64,000 nt of DNA from Sympetrum striolatum. Its lineage: Eukaryota; Arthropoda; Insecta; Odonata; Libellulidae. A program made the position numbers and the translations under genes. Position 1 is the stretch's first letter. Each line of letters begins with the position of its first letter. Below the pieces are notes generated by a model. That model was not told the origin of the DNA. It saw only the letters and a list, made by a program, of their open reading frames with translations, and ran no database searches. Shown piece after piece: positions 48,325 to 60,349 of this stretch. The stretch spans positions 58,970,939-59,034,938 of the forward strand of contig OX388351.1 of the NCBI GenBank assembly GCA_947579665.1, given 5' to 3'.

Positions 48325-48395
48325 AAAGTTAGTTAGTTTGACCCTTTATTGGTTACGTTAAACCCAATGGGTCTCTCTTCCACATAACCTCGTGC
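48325..48395 (-). mobile_element. Retroelement 3' end with simple-repeat tail (copy 2)
   Basis: On the plus strand TTAGTTAGTTTGACCCTTTA TTGGTTACGTTAAACCC and GGGTCTCTCTTCCACATAACC, the reverse complement of the unit at 7697-7795. The tail is (TTAG)n-like. More decayed than the copy at 56894. Confidence 0.6.
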
Positions 48396-51156
48396 GTCCA
48401 TAGAATATGTACACGTATAGTTTAAAACAAAAAATAGCACAGTGTGGAAAAATATTTGTAACTAAAGTTGACAAACTAAAATTTACGTGGCAGGAATACA
48501 CACCCACTGAGAAGGGGGATGAAAAATAACCTTCAGAACACATTAAATGTATGTAGTTCACTAAGTAGTATCCATGAAGGAAAACCCTCGAAAGTGGCGA
48601 CTAGAAATTTATTTTTTGAATACAGATGTCTCCTTAATTTTAATAAATAATAATTGAAAACGTTGGCTTTTGTCCTTCTCTACCAATGTTGTACATAATA
48701 GGGAAGAAAATGTAAGGAGAGTGCCGTGGTCTATTAATGAGCCTATTCTCTCTCCTTTCATTTTTCCTGTCACACATAGTGTTACGAGTTAAGAGTTCGG
48801 GATAATTAAGCAACTCTCGTAATCCGAAAAACAACACTTTATTACGGAGCGTAATCAACGCAAGAAACTAAGTCGGAAAAAGTCACCAAGCACAGTTAAC
48901 TGTAGCACAGACTTAGATAAGAACTCTCCACTTATATCTCAATCGCCCTCTAACGTTTTCTTTCTCAACCCCAAAACTCTGTTTATTTATTTATCTTTTG
49001 AGACCATTATTGGCCTTAGCAACTGCCGCGTCGCATATTTATACTCGTTTGCGGCATCTCCCGATGAGTGAAGAATATTCCAAATCAAAAGTCCATCAAA
49101 TCACGTTGGGCGCAGCAATAGTTTGCTTTCCACACTTCTCTCCTTTGTCTAAGGCTAGATGCAAAGGGTGTTGCTCCACTACCTCCCGTAGGGTTGGCTA
49201 TTGTGATTGTCTCCTACCTTAACGAAGGTTCAAATAAGTTTATCTGAGAGTCCGTACTACCGATGCCATCTTTGTTTCTCTCTAATGCTCGATTCTCACT
49301 TGCGGTGGAAAGTGCCACATAAATCCACCGATGATATTTCCCTCCTCTCTCTGTACTACTAGAATATCTTAAGTTTTTCTTTTTGAATATTCTATTGCCT
49401 CTTTTCTCTTGTTAATCTGCTATCCGCTTCCATTCATTTATCATTCTCTCTCTCCCTCAATTTATTTTTACCATTCTAATTTTGTATTTTGCTCGTTCCT
49501 AGTTATAATATCTTCCTACCTATTGTTTTTTTATAACCTCAACCTCATGGATCCTGCATCTGCTCTTTTTTATTAGTAAACAGCGTCATTTTACTACCAT
49601 TACGGCTGGTATTGCTTTTTATGCTACATAAATTGCGTACATTTATTTGCATATATATTTATATGTATTTCCAGAGGCGATATAACGTATTTTTTTATTC
49701 AAACCTCTTCTAACTTAAGGTTGAAGAGAAGAATCAATGAAAATTTGAAATATTTATTCTGACATGTCTTGTGGTTTAGTGAGTGATTTGGTGAAATGGA
49801 GTTTTTTAATTATTCTATTTAGATTCATGTTGGAATATAGCAGGAAATCGCTTGCACTTTCAAACTGATAGAAAATAATTTTATGATGCATACATGTATG
49901 AACTCAAAGTTTCAAGAGATGAATAAAAGTTCAGCAAGAGCTTCTTGTGAAAAAAAATTATAATGATTATTAGCACTTATATAAGGATCATCAAGTTTAT
50001 CTGTATCGATTGGGTAATTAAGGATATTAAATAAGAAAGTCAAATTTATAGTTTGCATCAATTCGATTCTCATTTGAGTTTTATTCCCTGAATTTGATGA
50101 GTGTGATTATCCGCTCTACAGCCTCAGCCAGTATTTCCATATATTTATGTTTGTCAAATTCTTCACATGCATCATCTAGCATATCATCATACATAGCCTT
50201 TATCTATAGTCAACTTTGAATACATGTAATATCGTAAAAAGATGATTATTTTATTAATTAATCTCTGCACGTTATTTTTACATAAATATATTTGACAATA
50301 TTTTTATTTATACCTTTTGGTATAATTTTTTTCTTCACTTGTTTGAATTTCAGGATCAATTGTACCATCACGTCTTCTGCAATAGATCGGCAATCGAGAG
50401 ATCCTACCAGACTTTTTCATGTCCAGTCTTTCTCGGGATTTTCCCTGCATATTATTTATCTTATCCAAGGTTATCCGTGGAAAATGGCGCATTTCAAAAG
50501 TCATAGCTACTATAATTATGTACATTATTTTTCTAAGTCAGTTAACCTAGCAGCTTTGCATTCTTTTTGATATGATTTCCTTCGACTTCCTTGAGACAGA
50601 TTTTCGAGTACGGGTTGTGCTGTTATACATTTTCATTTCCCTTGTAACTATTCATTATTCAAGCCTTCGTTTTACTCAGTTTCGCTCCTTTATTCATCCC
50701 TTTCTATTCAAAGCGTTAGTAATCTAACATTTTATTCCTCTTGCCTCTGTACTCCCCTTTTCCCCAATTCCTTTCACTTCCTCTATTCTTTCAGCGTACC
50801 CCTTCTGCCGCTCAGCTCTCCACATTCATTTTGCGGCCCTAGCGGATAAGAATAATTAAGTGACAGCTCGTACGCTCTCTTGCTCAATCAATTTATCGTC
50901 TGAAACGCTCTCTTTTCTTCCATCCCCATTACCCTCCTCTCACTTCCATCCCGTTCCATTTTTCTCTTCTCTCTTTCATACTCCTTTTCTACCAACTTCT
51001 TTTGCCATAGTAAACCTTGAGATTTTTCACTCTTAGTCACTCTTTTTGCTCTATCTCCTCTTTGATCCCCGCTTATTGAGCACCGAATTTCCGGTCTCTC
51101 GTGCGTTTCTCATTGCTGCTAATTGGAAATTTTTGACTATGAGAAAATACACACCT
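48396..51156. other. Non-coding stretch with pyrimidine tract
   Basis: 48840-49260 is slightly less AT-rich. A 3' splice-like run ends in CAG at 50353 with unrecognised frames around it. 50690-51010 is a long C/T-rich tract. No gene is supported. Confidence 0.4.
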
Positions 51157-51164
51157 ATGATCAC

Positions 51165-51668
51165 TAGGGTGGTCCTTATTTACATGGGAAAAAAAATTTT
51201 TGAGAAATTCTTTCGGGACGCCCCCTAAAGTTGTTCCATTTTGTTAGAAAATAAATCGTGTGAAATATTATTTAAATTGGATAACGGAAAGACGTGCCGC
51301 ATCGCACTTAAAGTTTATAATTTTCAACATTTTTGGCCTTTTTTCGAACATCACAGGAGATAACGGAGCCTTCCCATATTTCAACTGTTTTGATTTTTCT
51401 ACCAATGCATTGTTAGACATTAACTGTGATTTTCGTAAAATATTAATTAGATCTGCCAAGTAGTTTTCTAGATTCAGCCCAAATAGAGAGCGCGCACCGT
51501 ACAAGTGGCGCCGTTCACTAGGCCCCTCCGCTCGAATCCAAGAATCTCGCCGCCTTGTATTCTATCTTGTTTTTATAGCTCTAATCAATTTTTACCATAT
51601 TTTTTCAGCATAGCGTCGGTTAAATACCTAATTATATGTTATATTCTTTAAAATTTTGAATTTAACTA
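51165..51668. repeat. Left terminal inverted repeat
   Basis: About 504 bp, inverted relative to 54211-54702. It differs from the right TIR mainly in a short block just inside the tip (ACATGGGAAAAAAAATTTTT against TCGAAAGTTTGA) and by scattered substitutions. Inside it, a segment starting GTGGCGCCGT at 51505 recurs in diverged form at 51687 (spacing 182 bp), an internal tandem duplication seen only on the left side. Confidence 0.9.
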
Positions 51669-52269
51669 TGCATAAAAGGAAGTAAAGTGGCGCCGTCCCC
51701 TCGGCATCTCCGCTCGAGTCTATGAATTTTGCTGTCGTTAATTCTGTCTTGTATTACACTACTAGATAAAAAATTAATAATTTATGTTGTTTTAGGGAAT
51801 ATTAATCTACGTTCATCTAGTAAAGCATAAGATAAATCTTCCAAGTTTCAAACAAATGCTTGTGAACCATGGGAACTCCCAATGCCCTGTTTTTCGTATC
51901 ACATGTATGCTAAGCGATCATTAATACGTATATCCTGGATTCGTATATCCTGGATTTTCATCTAAACTGTTACAAGGAAATAACAAAGCATTAAGTATAG
52001 CAAAACTTCGTTGATTAGAGATATACTCTTCGACAGTATAAGCTTTTATGATTTATTTTGGCTACGGGAATGGCATATTACCAGGGGTATCCCTCTCTGA
52101 AAGATTTATCAGCTCTTCATTGTAGATTCCGAGATTAATTGATTGAATCATTTGTGATTGTAAAAGACGAACCTAGAATTTTACTTTGCATATCAATTCT
52201 GATACATTATGTGTAACAGAAAAATACAAAAGAGAGCTGACTGAAATTACCTAAACCCTTGCTTCTCAG

Positions 52270-54076
52270 ACTCCACCGGCGAACCAGAATGTGCTGTGAT
52301 TTCACTGAGCGAGCAGCTTAAAATACTGCCTTTCGGTGTAAGTATTCTCTTAGATGCACAGAAGTGATTACCGAAATGGAAACCAGAACTACTGACCGAA
52401 TTTACCTGATTGGATACTACACGAATCAAATTGTTGGCTCTAAGTTGCCATCGAATGGCCAAGTGCTAAGAGTGCTTTTTTATAATATGCGAAGAGTCAA
52501 CTTAGATTTACGTACTAGTGCCAATTTAGCAGTAAAGGAAGTGGATTTTTTCTGGTAGAAAGCGCGAATACATACAAGAAAACTTCTACGCAAAATTGAG
52601 AAGCTATAGTCACTTTATCAGGAATGGAGAATATTGCAGAAATCTTCAAGTAGATCGAATGAATCGCTAAAGAAAAAGGAAACTAAGTTCCTTGAATTAT
52701 TTGACGATCTTCTTGATATTGTGCATGCAGACGATTTAGAAATGATCTCCCTCGAAGAAGATCAGCTGTTTCTTCTAAATGAACGAGAAAAAGGATGACC
52801 AGGATGTATGCTTGGACTTTATCATAATTTAAGGCAAAGTGTAAACAAAGAAGTTGTCGATAGACTCCCAGTTATCGCAACCTGTATGGGAGCTGAACAT
52901 CTTGGGGTTCCCAGTATACCATCTGGGAGTGGTAGAGCTCAAGCAATTGCTGTGCATCAGGTGCTGGAAGAATGGGGCCAAACTGATAAGTTTCAAGCAT
53001 TCTGTTGCGATACTACTGCATCAAACACAGGAAGAATTAATGGCGCTTGACTCTTATTAGAGCAAAGATTTGAAAAAGACATTTTGTTTTTAGCATGCCG
53101 GCACCATATTTATGAGATAATTTTACGGAAAGTTTTCGACGAAAAATTTCGAAAGTCCTTTAAGAACACAGCGGGAAAAATTTTAGATTTTGCGCTTCAG
53201 CATCTACAAGATAGTCATCCCAAAGAAGACTATCGAGAGCTCCTTGAGCTAACCGTTATTTTTATGGGAGGAGTACCTCCATGAGGGATATAATTTCGCG
53301 TCCCCAGTGCGTTGTACCATGCTACGTGGATGTCAAAAGTACTGTATTCCTTAAAAATATTTCTTTTTCGTCATGAGTTTGCCTTATCTACTGAAGAAGA
53401 AGGTGTAATAAGCTATGTCTGCATATTTGTAGTGAGCCTGTACCTGGAGGGCTGGATTACAGTGCCAAATGCCAGGGAGGCTCCTAGAAAAGATATGATG
53501 TGTTTACAAAATTTATATGACTGCAGTAGAAAAAGCAATGTTGTTTCTGTGGCCACAATGAACAAATTCTGCAACATTTGTGGCACCTTGCACAAGAAAA
53601 TGCGACCTTAGCATTCTTCGATGAGAAGGTATCGATGAATATAAAACTAATAATGGTAAAAGCTTTTGAAACAAGCTTCAGCGATTTTTCATATTATTCC
53701 ACAAAAAGACCTTCAGTACACCCAAACGACATACCATACAGACATACAAACGAATGCCAATTCATAGAAAAAAGACTTGAAAATTTCATTTGTTGCGAAT
53801 GTAAGTCATTTTTTAAAAGATTTAATATTTCTATGTAATTTTTGTCCAAGGATCCACAACTGTGGCTAGATGACGAAAGATACAAACAAAGATTTGAGAT
53901 AGTGAAAGAATTGAAAGTCGTCAACGACTGTGCAGAAAGAGGGGTTAAGTTGATGGAGGAGTTCAACGAAAAAGTAACGAAAAATGAAACAAAAACAATT
54001 TGTGCTAAAAGTCGTGCGTGAATACAGGCGGAAATTCCCAGACTGCAATAGAACAACGCTGGCCCAAGAATTTTAG
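52270..54076 (+). pseudogene. Decayed transposase of the 3.54-kb element
   Basis: Conceptual pieces, in order, resemble a transposase-like family known from many uncharacterised invertebrate proteins: SKLPSNGQVLRVLFYN (52440-52490), DFFW, stop, KARI..TRKL, YQEWRILQKSSS, HADDLEMISLEEDQLFLLNE (52725-52780), NEREKG, stop, PGCMLGL, MGAEHLGVPSIPSGSGRAQA (52888-52950), FCCDTTASNTGR, LACRHHIYEIILRKVF (53090-53140), then after a frameshift HATWMSKVLYSLKIFLFRHE, LAQENATLAFFDEKVS in another frame, and NDCAERGVKLMEEFNEKVT (53927-53985). The CCDTT and ACRHHI motifs could be parts of an RNase H-like DDE core; that is inference. At least three in-frame stops and several frameshifts make it inactive. Confidence 0.8.
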
Positions 54077-54210
54077 AATTATGCATTAATAAAAATATAT
54101 ATTGCATTTTTTATCCTCAAACGGCCTCAATTCATTTACAAAACCTAAGAAGACCAAAAACTAGCTTTCAATATCCATACCGGAATAAAATAATTTTCAT
54201 TCTTTTATTT

Positions 54211-54702
54211 ATAGTTAACTTCAAAATTTTAAAGTATATAACATATAATTAGGCCTTTAACCTACGCTATGCTGAAAAATATGGTAAAAATTGATTAGAG
54301 CTATAAAAACAAGATAGAATACAAGGTGGCGAGATTCTCGGATTCGAGCGGAGGCGCCTAGTGAACGGCGCCACTTGTACGGTGCGCGCTCTCTATTTGG
54401 GCTGAATCTCGAAAACTACTTGGCAGATCAAATTAATATTTTACAAAAATCACAGTTAATGTCTAACAATGCATTGGTAGAAAAATCAAAACAGTTGAAA
54501 TATGGGAAGACTCCGTTATCTCCTGTGATGTTCGAAAAAAGGCCAAAAATGTTGAAAATTATAAACTTTAAGTGCGATGCGGCACGTCTTTCCGTTATCC
54601 GATTTAAATAATATTTCACACGATTTATTTTCTAACCAAATGGAACAACTTTAGGGGGCGTCCCGAAAGAATTTCAAACTTTCGAAAATAAGGACCACCC
54701 TA
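54211..54702. repeat. Right terminal inverted repeat
   Basis: Inverse of 51165-51668, about 492 bp. It contains a 78-codon open frame (54375-54611) whose mirror exists in the left TIR (51268-51504 minus); the two conceptual proteins differ at only a few residues, all changes being non-synonymous, which argues against protein selection. Confidence 0.9.
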
Positions 54703-54710
54703 ATGATCAC

Positions 54711-55504
54711 CTATTTTGATGCGTTATGACGTTTTGCTACTGTGGATGGTAAGTTATCTCTATAGTGCAAATGAGAAACGACAACTTAATTCCTGTAAAA
54801 TTCACACTTTTGAGAATCCTCTTCGATTTAACTTACCATATATTTCTCCACGCCATTTGCACAATCATACCGTATGATTATGGCATTATCAGAGCAGTTA
54901 CTCATTGATATAAAGTGAAATTTTGATCTAACGTCTTTTACCTTACCAATGGAAATCGACTATAGATAAGTAAACACGTAAGATTTGAAAAAGGGTGTAG
55001 TTGCTATAGTTAGGACCTCAAAGTTTTAACATAAAAGCTGGGAAAATATATGAATCGAGAACGTTTAATCTAGGTTTCACTGATATCCACTAAAGCTTAT
55101 ATCAAGCAACACTCATTTTTAAAACGAAGAAAATCAATACAGTGTCATCAGTTTGTAATAAAACTTCCTATCTGGCAAGTAACTTTGTTGCATTTCATGA
55201 ATTCGAAAGAAGAAACAGGAAACAGTTTTCAGGCGAAATCAAATCCTATATTTATTAAAACTTTGCAAAATTTCACGCTTACATAGATAAGAAAACACGA
55301 CTTGTTTCTAGGCTTAAGCGTTATCTTGAAATGAAGAGGTTCATTTATAATACTTTATGCTTGATAATGCGGTCTTTATTTTAGCTTACTTTCGTCCGAT
55401 ACCCAATCAGTTACTAGCATTATCTCTTTTACCGCAACTTACAATAGTCTTCATCTTAAGAGAAAAATCCTTATATTGTAAATTGATTATAATAATGATA
55501 ATAA
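54711..55504. other. Non-coding AT-rich stretch
   Basis: Nothing is supported between the transposon and the tRNA-like relic at 55505. Confidence 0.5.
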
Positions 55505-55566
55505 ACCAGTTGAGTGTCTAGCACTGAAAATCCAAGGTCCCAGGTTCGAGTCCCGGCTAATCAGAT
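55505..55566 (+). mobile_element. tRNA-like SINE relic
   Basis: CAGTTGAGTGTCTAGCACTG followed by AAAATCCAAGGTCCCAGGTT CGAGTCCCGGCT contains a perfect B box, GGTTCGAGTCC, and an A-box-like TTGAGTGTCTAGCACTG. A 5' acceptor strand is missing. The body after it (to about 55660) has no match elsewhere in the window. A third, distinct tRNA-like lineage here. Confidence 0.55.
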
Positions 55567-56893
55567 ATTTCTGGTAGGGTAATAGGTGTGACTGATCGTC
55601 TATTGTTAATAGCCACGTCTCATAATTTAATTGTCCAATAAATGGTTGCTTGTGGAGGCTTACGTAAATAAATAATTAAGATAAAGAATCGGCACCTGTA
55701 ATGGAATTCACGTATCGCAATAGTCCCACCACAAGAGTATTTTATATAAATGACGTTTATCCATTCTCTCTAATAGCTGTTTCGAGCCAAATCTTTACTT
55801 ATGCATAGCGACTACTTTCCTCTACGACCACAGAATTTTTTCCATTAAATTCTCTTTCATTTTTGCGCGGCAAAGGGCTATTAACCTCACGTTTTTTCAC
55901 TCATCTCCCGGGTTTACTCCGCTCCTTAGAGCTTCCCAATTTTTTCCTTCATGAATTAAATGCTCAATTTACTCGTGTGGGTTCCAACTTAGCTCATCCA
56001 CATTCCCCATTGCTTTCTCTCTTCGCTGGAACACTTACCTTAATCCCTTGAATTCGAAATACTCCTCTAAATATTTCATGCCATTCGGATCGACTATAAA
56101 ATCCTCTCCTCTACGCATTCATCCCCTTTCTGTTTGCTTTCCTCTTCTCCACCAATTCATCGAAGTGATCTCGTGATCTTCACTCCTTCCTTCCCTCTTG
56201 CTTTTCAATTCCCTCTTCCAAGCATCGATCTTTTCGCCTCAAACGAGCTGTTTCCCTCTCCCCCTTTTATCTCTTCATAATCTGCCTTTTATTCTGACTG
56301 CACTAACCTCCCTGTACTGCGCTGTATCCTTTTACGACGTTCGCTCATCAGTTATTCCTTTCCCTCAGAGTCCTCTTTGCCCTTTCTCATCTAGGCTCCC
56401 CCGCAACCTCCCTTGTTATCCAGTTTCCTTTATCCACGGTATCTTTCCCTTGGTAACAGGTTGCGTCGGGAATAACTGCTATTCCGATGCTTTCCAGATC
56501 TTTCTCTCCAGGCGCGTGGACACACGTTTGTGCCTATTACACGTGTCTACCCCGTGTAGGAATTCGCTTTAATTTATTCAGCAGTTGTGGGAAAACGCCT
56601 ATTCTTAACGCATATACTCTCAGAGTGAATGTAACGACCATGATCAAAGCCCATGCTTCGTTTCCTTTGCAGTTAATGGTTCCTTACTCTTGTTTTAAAT
56701 ACTGAATTCGAATCGTACTTGATAGGGGTTGATCAAAGCATGTGTAATACACATTTAATTCTTAGTGTAATACACAGTTGAAGCGTACACATTGTGCTTG
56801 CTTCAATTTATTTCAAGTTGTGATATTAATTTATATTTTTTATCATAGGCATGTATGAGATTATCCTTCATCTAATTTCCCGAGGTATTCTTA
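55567..56893. other. Non-coding; long pyrimidine tract
   Basis: About 56000-56470 is C/T-rich on the plus strand and gives a 124-codon open frame (56198-56572) rich in Ser, Pro, Leu and Phe. This is the composition signature of the tract, not a recognisable protein. Confidence 0.5.
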
Positions 56894-56985
56894 AAGTTAG
56901 TTAGTTAGTTAGTTTGACCCTTTATTGGTGAGGTTAGGCCCAGGTGGGCCTCTCTTCCACCTAACCTAAATTTTTATAGAATTTC
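56894..56985 (-). mobile_element. Retroelement 3' end with simple-repeat tail (copy 3)
   Basis: On the plus strand (TTAG)4-like tail, TTTGACCCTTTATTGGTGAG, GTTAGGCCCAGGTGGGCC and TCTCTTCCACCTAACC. This is the best preserved of the three copies (7697, 48325, 56894), with an internal palindrome GGCCCAGGTGGGCC. Orientation is minus, like copy 2. Confidence 0.65.
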
Positions 56986-57382
56986 TTCAGCCGGAGGCAT
57001 TTGTCAATAGATGTTTTAATGGACTGTCTTGAAGTCCTTGTCATTATATAGGTAATTCCTGTTAAATGAAGGTGCCTGTAAAAAAGAAACGTATTATAAA
57101 AGTAACCTTAATTAGAATAACTAGAACGAACTTTACTAGTCAGTGTGAAATTATAGCTGATTCAAAGGAGTTAAAAAAAATATTTGAAATTTTCAGGCTG
57201 ATGGAAAAAACCAACGCTACGAGAAAACGCTCGGGAGGGAAAATTGTGTTATTTAATAGCGTAAGTTTATCGTAATGTAGTTACAAATGCGGCCTGAATT
57301 GAAATAAAGAGGCAGGAGTGTATGGAAAAGAATGAACAAATATCTTAATATTCATAATATTATTCTATTTCGCATTATTCCT

Positions 57383-58178
57383 TTTTAATTTCTCCATATA
57401 CGTAGTATAGAGAAAGTATTGTTTTCATGAAAAAAATTGACTTCGAGAATTCAACGGAAATACATGTTTTGGGGTCCCTAGAACACGTTTTACCATTTTC
57501 GAAATTATGTCTCTATGTGTGCGTGTGTTTGTGGGCGCTCTAAAGTAAAAACTATTAGTCGTATCAATGCCAAAATTCGTATATTGCAATGTGGTCGGTA
57601 CTATCAGAGTAGATTAGTTGTTGGAGTAAATCGGTTACCAAAAGTCGAGCTTTATTCTTAGAAGCGAATTTCCGCTTTTGAAAAATATCTCCATAAATAT
57701 GATATTTAGGTATTTATTGTTTTTTAAAAGTTTTAGAAAATGTGAATTTACTGTAACTTTTGTATGAAACATATTTTTGTATCACTGATTGTTTAGGAGT
57801 TATTTGTGAAGTACTGATAAACCGGAAGTTGCTGATTATGTAATTTGTGGGCACTCTAACATGAAAATTGTACGTTGTATCACCATCAACTTTCATATAT
57901 ACGAGCATTTTGGTTGGTGTCGTTAGAGCTGATTAGGTTTTAAAGTAAATCAGTTAACTAGAAGTCGAGCTTTATTATTCGAAGCTCGTTTCCGTTTTAG
58001 CAATTTTCCTCCATTAATCTGATATTAGGAATATACAGTTATCGACAAAATTACAAAAAATGTATTTGTATATATTTTCCAAGTTTATATTGAATCTAGA
58101 GTTCGAAAATACAGGTGTAGATAAATATTTACATCTTATATACGGAGAAAGTCATATGCTGGCCACATCAGATTTTTT
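57383..58178 (+). mobile_element. ~1 kb dispersed repeat, copy 2
   Basis: Starts AATTTCTCCATATACGTAGT ATAGAGAAAGTATTG and ends TATACGGAGAAAGTCATATG CTGGCCACATCAGATTTTTT. The internal block marker GGGCGCTCT is at 57533 and its variant GGGCACTCT at 57849, spacing 316, matching the 316-318 of copy 1. It has two internal blocks against three markers in copy 1. Confidence 0.8.
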
Positions 58179-59876
58179 ATGGTTAAGATAGTTTTCTTCC
58201 TTTCTCAGCACAAATATTGGTAGTTTTACTGTTCTGTTATATACGAGGAATGCAAATAAAAATGCCCTTTTAACGGGATAGACATTGAATTGTTCCTAAT
58301 CTTCCATTGCTTTCCCTGAGGATTCGACCAATTTCAATTTTCGATGAATTTTTCGTTTAGTAAAAATGCAGTTCGTACAGAAGAGGTGATTTTTTCCCAG
58401 AGTTGCTATCAATCACAAAATACGACTAATTAAATAATTTCTTTTGTCCCATAGTTTTAGAATTTAAAGTCATTCACTTTTGGAAATTTTGGAGATAGTG
58501 AGGCATAGCCTCATTACATTTTTAAAATGTTATTCTGGAGTTTTAATTAATGAATGAAAACTCTCTGATATAAGTTACTGATTATCCAATTTCATTTCAC
58601 CTAATATAAGTGGCGAGACTTCAACTTAATGGGATTGGATAAGACATAAAGATTCTTAAGTTTAAAAAAAGCGCGGGATAGCTAGAAACCTAAATTTATT
58701 TTTATAGATAAGGAAAATATTTCTGATAACGTAAAAGCTCCTTGGAATTTAATTCGATCAATTGGTCTCTTTTCTAGTGATCAAAAGAGAGATGCGATTT
58801 AGATCCAACCATTTCTTTCTCGTTGGACTTCCTCTGAATTATTTACTTAGTTTAATGCAGATCAGAGCTCGGAGATCTTTAGCTTTTCCTCCGTAAAATT
58901 TTAAGGGAAGTGATCCTTTGAAATTCCGATCCATTATCTCTTTAGCAGATTTACCACGCCCTCTCCCTCACACCTTCGTAGATCCCTTTTTTCCCTCTCA
59001 TTTCAACCTCTCTATCTTTCCATCCGAGTCTTTAGACAGACATCCTCCTTCCACTAATCTTTTTATCTCCTTTCCTTTAACTCCTCGTAACCCTTACTTC
59101 AAAATCCCCATTCCTTAGATCACACGTCCCCCTATCTCCCCCCTTTATTTCTAGTTTATTTCCGTTTCTACTGCATTAACTTTTCAATACTCATTCCTTA
59201 CTTGCTTTTATACTTCATTTAATCTGTAAATGAATCTCAGGGAAGTCAATCTATAATTGACATCACTATAATGTATAACACGGTATGATCATAATGCATT
59301 TGGTAGAAATACAACTAAAGATTAGCGGAAGTGCCGAATCGCTAGTAAACTTTAATGTAGTATTTTATGGAATCACCAGGGAGAATTAAAATGGTAAAAA
59401 ACCGTTAACCATCCATGTTATTAATTTAAATGAGGTTACCCTCTGCTTATGATGTCTTTATGAGTCGAAACCATCGTTTCTTTGCAATAAATTTTAGTTT
59501 AGTAAATGTTCGTCTATTATTTGCTGATTCAACATTCAATTCAAAGAAGTAAAGAATTCTATGTTGAGAATCGTAGTTACGAGGTGCAGAGCGCGGACAT
59601 GGACGGCTTTCGGAGATTCTTGAACCATTACTCTTAAATTCTTAATTTATTAACTGCCATGTTCCTTTCCATTACCTTGAATCTTACTCTCCAGTATTAT
59701 TGATATAACTGACATCCAGGATACATGTTTTAATCCTATTGTTTAACTCAAGGCTCACGTCAGAACGCGCTAATATATATTTGCTTTCACTGCTCATTTC
59801 GACGCACGCTTGATTCTAGCCACCCTGAAGTAGAAATCGAAAGCGGTAATAATTTATATTGGAATTAGAACAGATT
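58179..59876. other. Non-coding; pyrimidine tract
   Basis: AT-rich flanks around a C/T-rich tract at about 58950-59165 (CCTCTCCCTCACACC-type). No gene is supported. Confidence 0.5.
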
Positions 59877-60003
59877 GGGCTCCCGGATAGTCATGTGGAC
59901 AGCGCGTTTGCCTTTGGTGAAAGCGGTCCCGAGTTCGAATCCCGGTGGGAGCCAATGTGCGAAATGACCTAAGCTGTCGAAGCACTTTTAACAATACCAC
60001 TAC
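59877..60003 (+). mobile_element. tRNA-derived SINE (copy 2)
   Basis: Same family as 2868-2991: acceptor halves GGCTCCC and GGGAGCC pair over 7 bp, the T arm is CCGAGTTCGAATCCCGG, and the body reads CGAAATGACCTAAGCTGTCG then AAGCACTTTTAACAATAC with a (CTA)n end. It is flanked by an exact 11-bp target duplication TAGAACAGATT at 59866-59876 and 60004-60014, which fixes both boundaries. Total length 127 bp: a 73-nt head plus a very short body, small for a SINE. Confidence 0.92.
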
Positions 60004-60349
60004 TAGAACAGATTAGAGAGCTGTTACGAACCAGTTCTCGGATTTTTAAGCTATAATGACGATAGTTTATAATAATTATAGTAGTTCACATGTTCTTCAT
60101 ATTTCTGTACACATGTTTGGATTACATACCTTGTATGTACTCCAAAGAAATGCTTCATTCTAAATTATAGGAAGCCACAGCACATAATTCTTTCCTCTTT
60201 TTCTTTTGCCTCCAACATCTCCTGAATAACTTGATTACGTAACATACGTCACCATCTCTTATCAGAAAAAAATCGCAGCAAAATTCAACGACGGCGATGA
60301 ATAATAAGTACCCGGAAAATTTAACGGAGGGAAGAATGAAGTAACGAAG

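Larger units (their letters stand above)
51157..54710. mobile_element. 3.54-kb DNA transposon with ~500-bp TIRs and 8-bp target duplication
   Basis: The element runs from 51165 (TAGGGTGGTCCTTATTT) to 54702 (AAATAAGGACCACCCTA). It is bounded by an exact 8-bp direct repeat ATGATCAC at 51157-51164 and 54703-54710, the target-site duplication. The TIRs extend about 500 bp (to about 51668 and from about 54211) and look about 97% identical by eye over most of their length. The inside holds a dead transposase (52270-54076). An 8-bp duplication is the rule for hAT and P superfamilies and the TAGGG end is hAT-compatible; TIRs this long are unusual for hAT. Its superfamily is left open. Confidence 0.92.
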
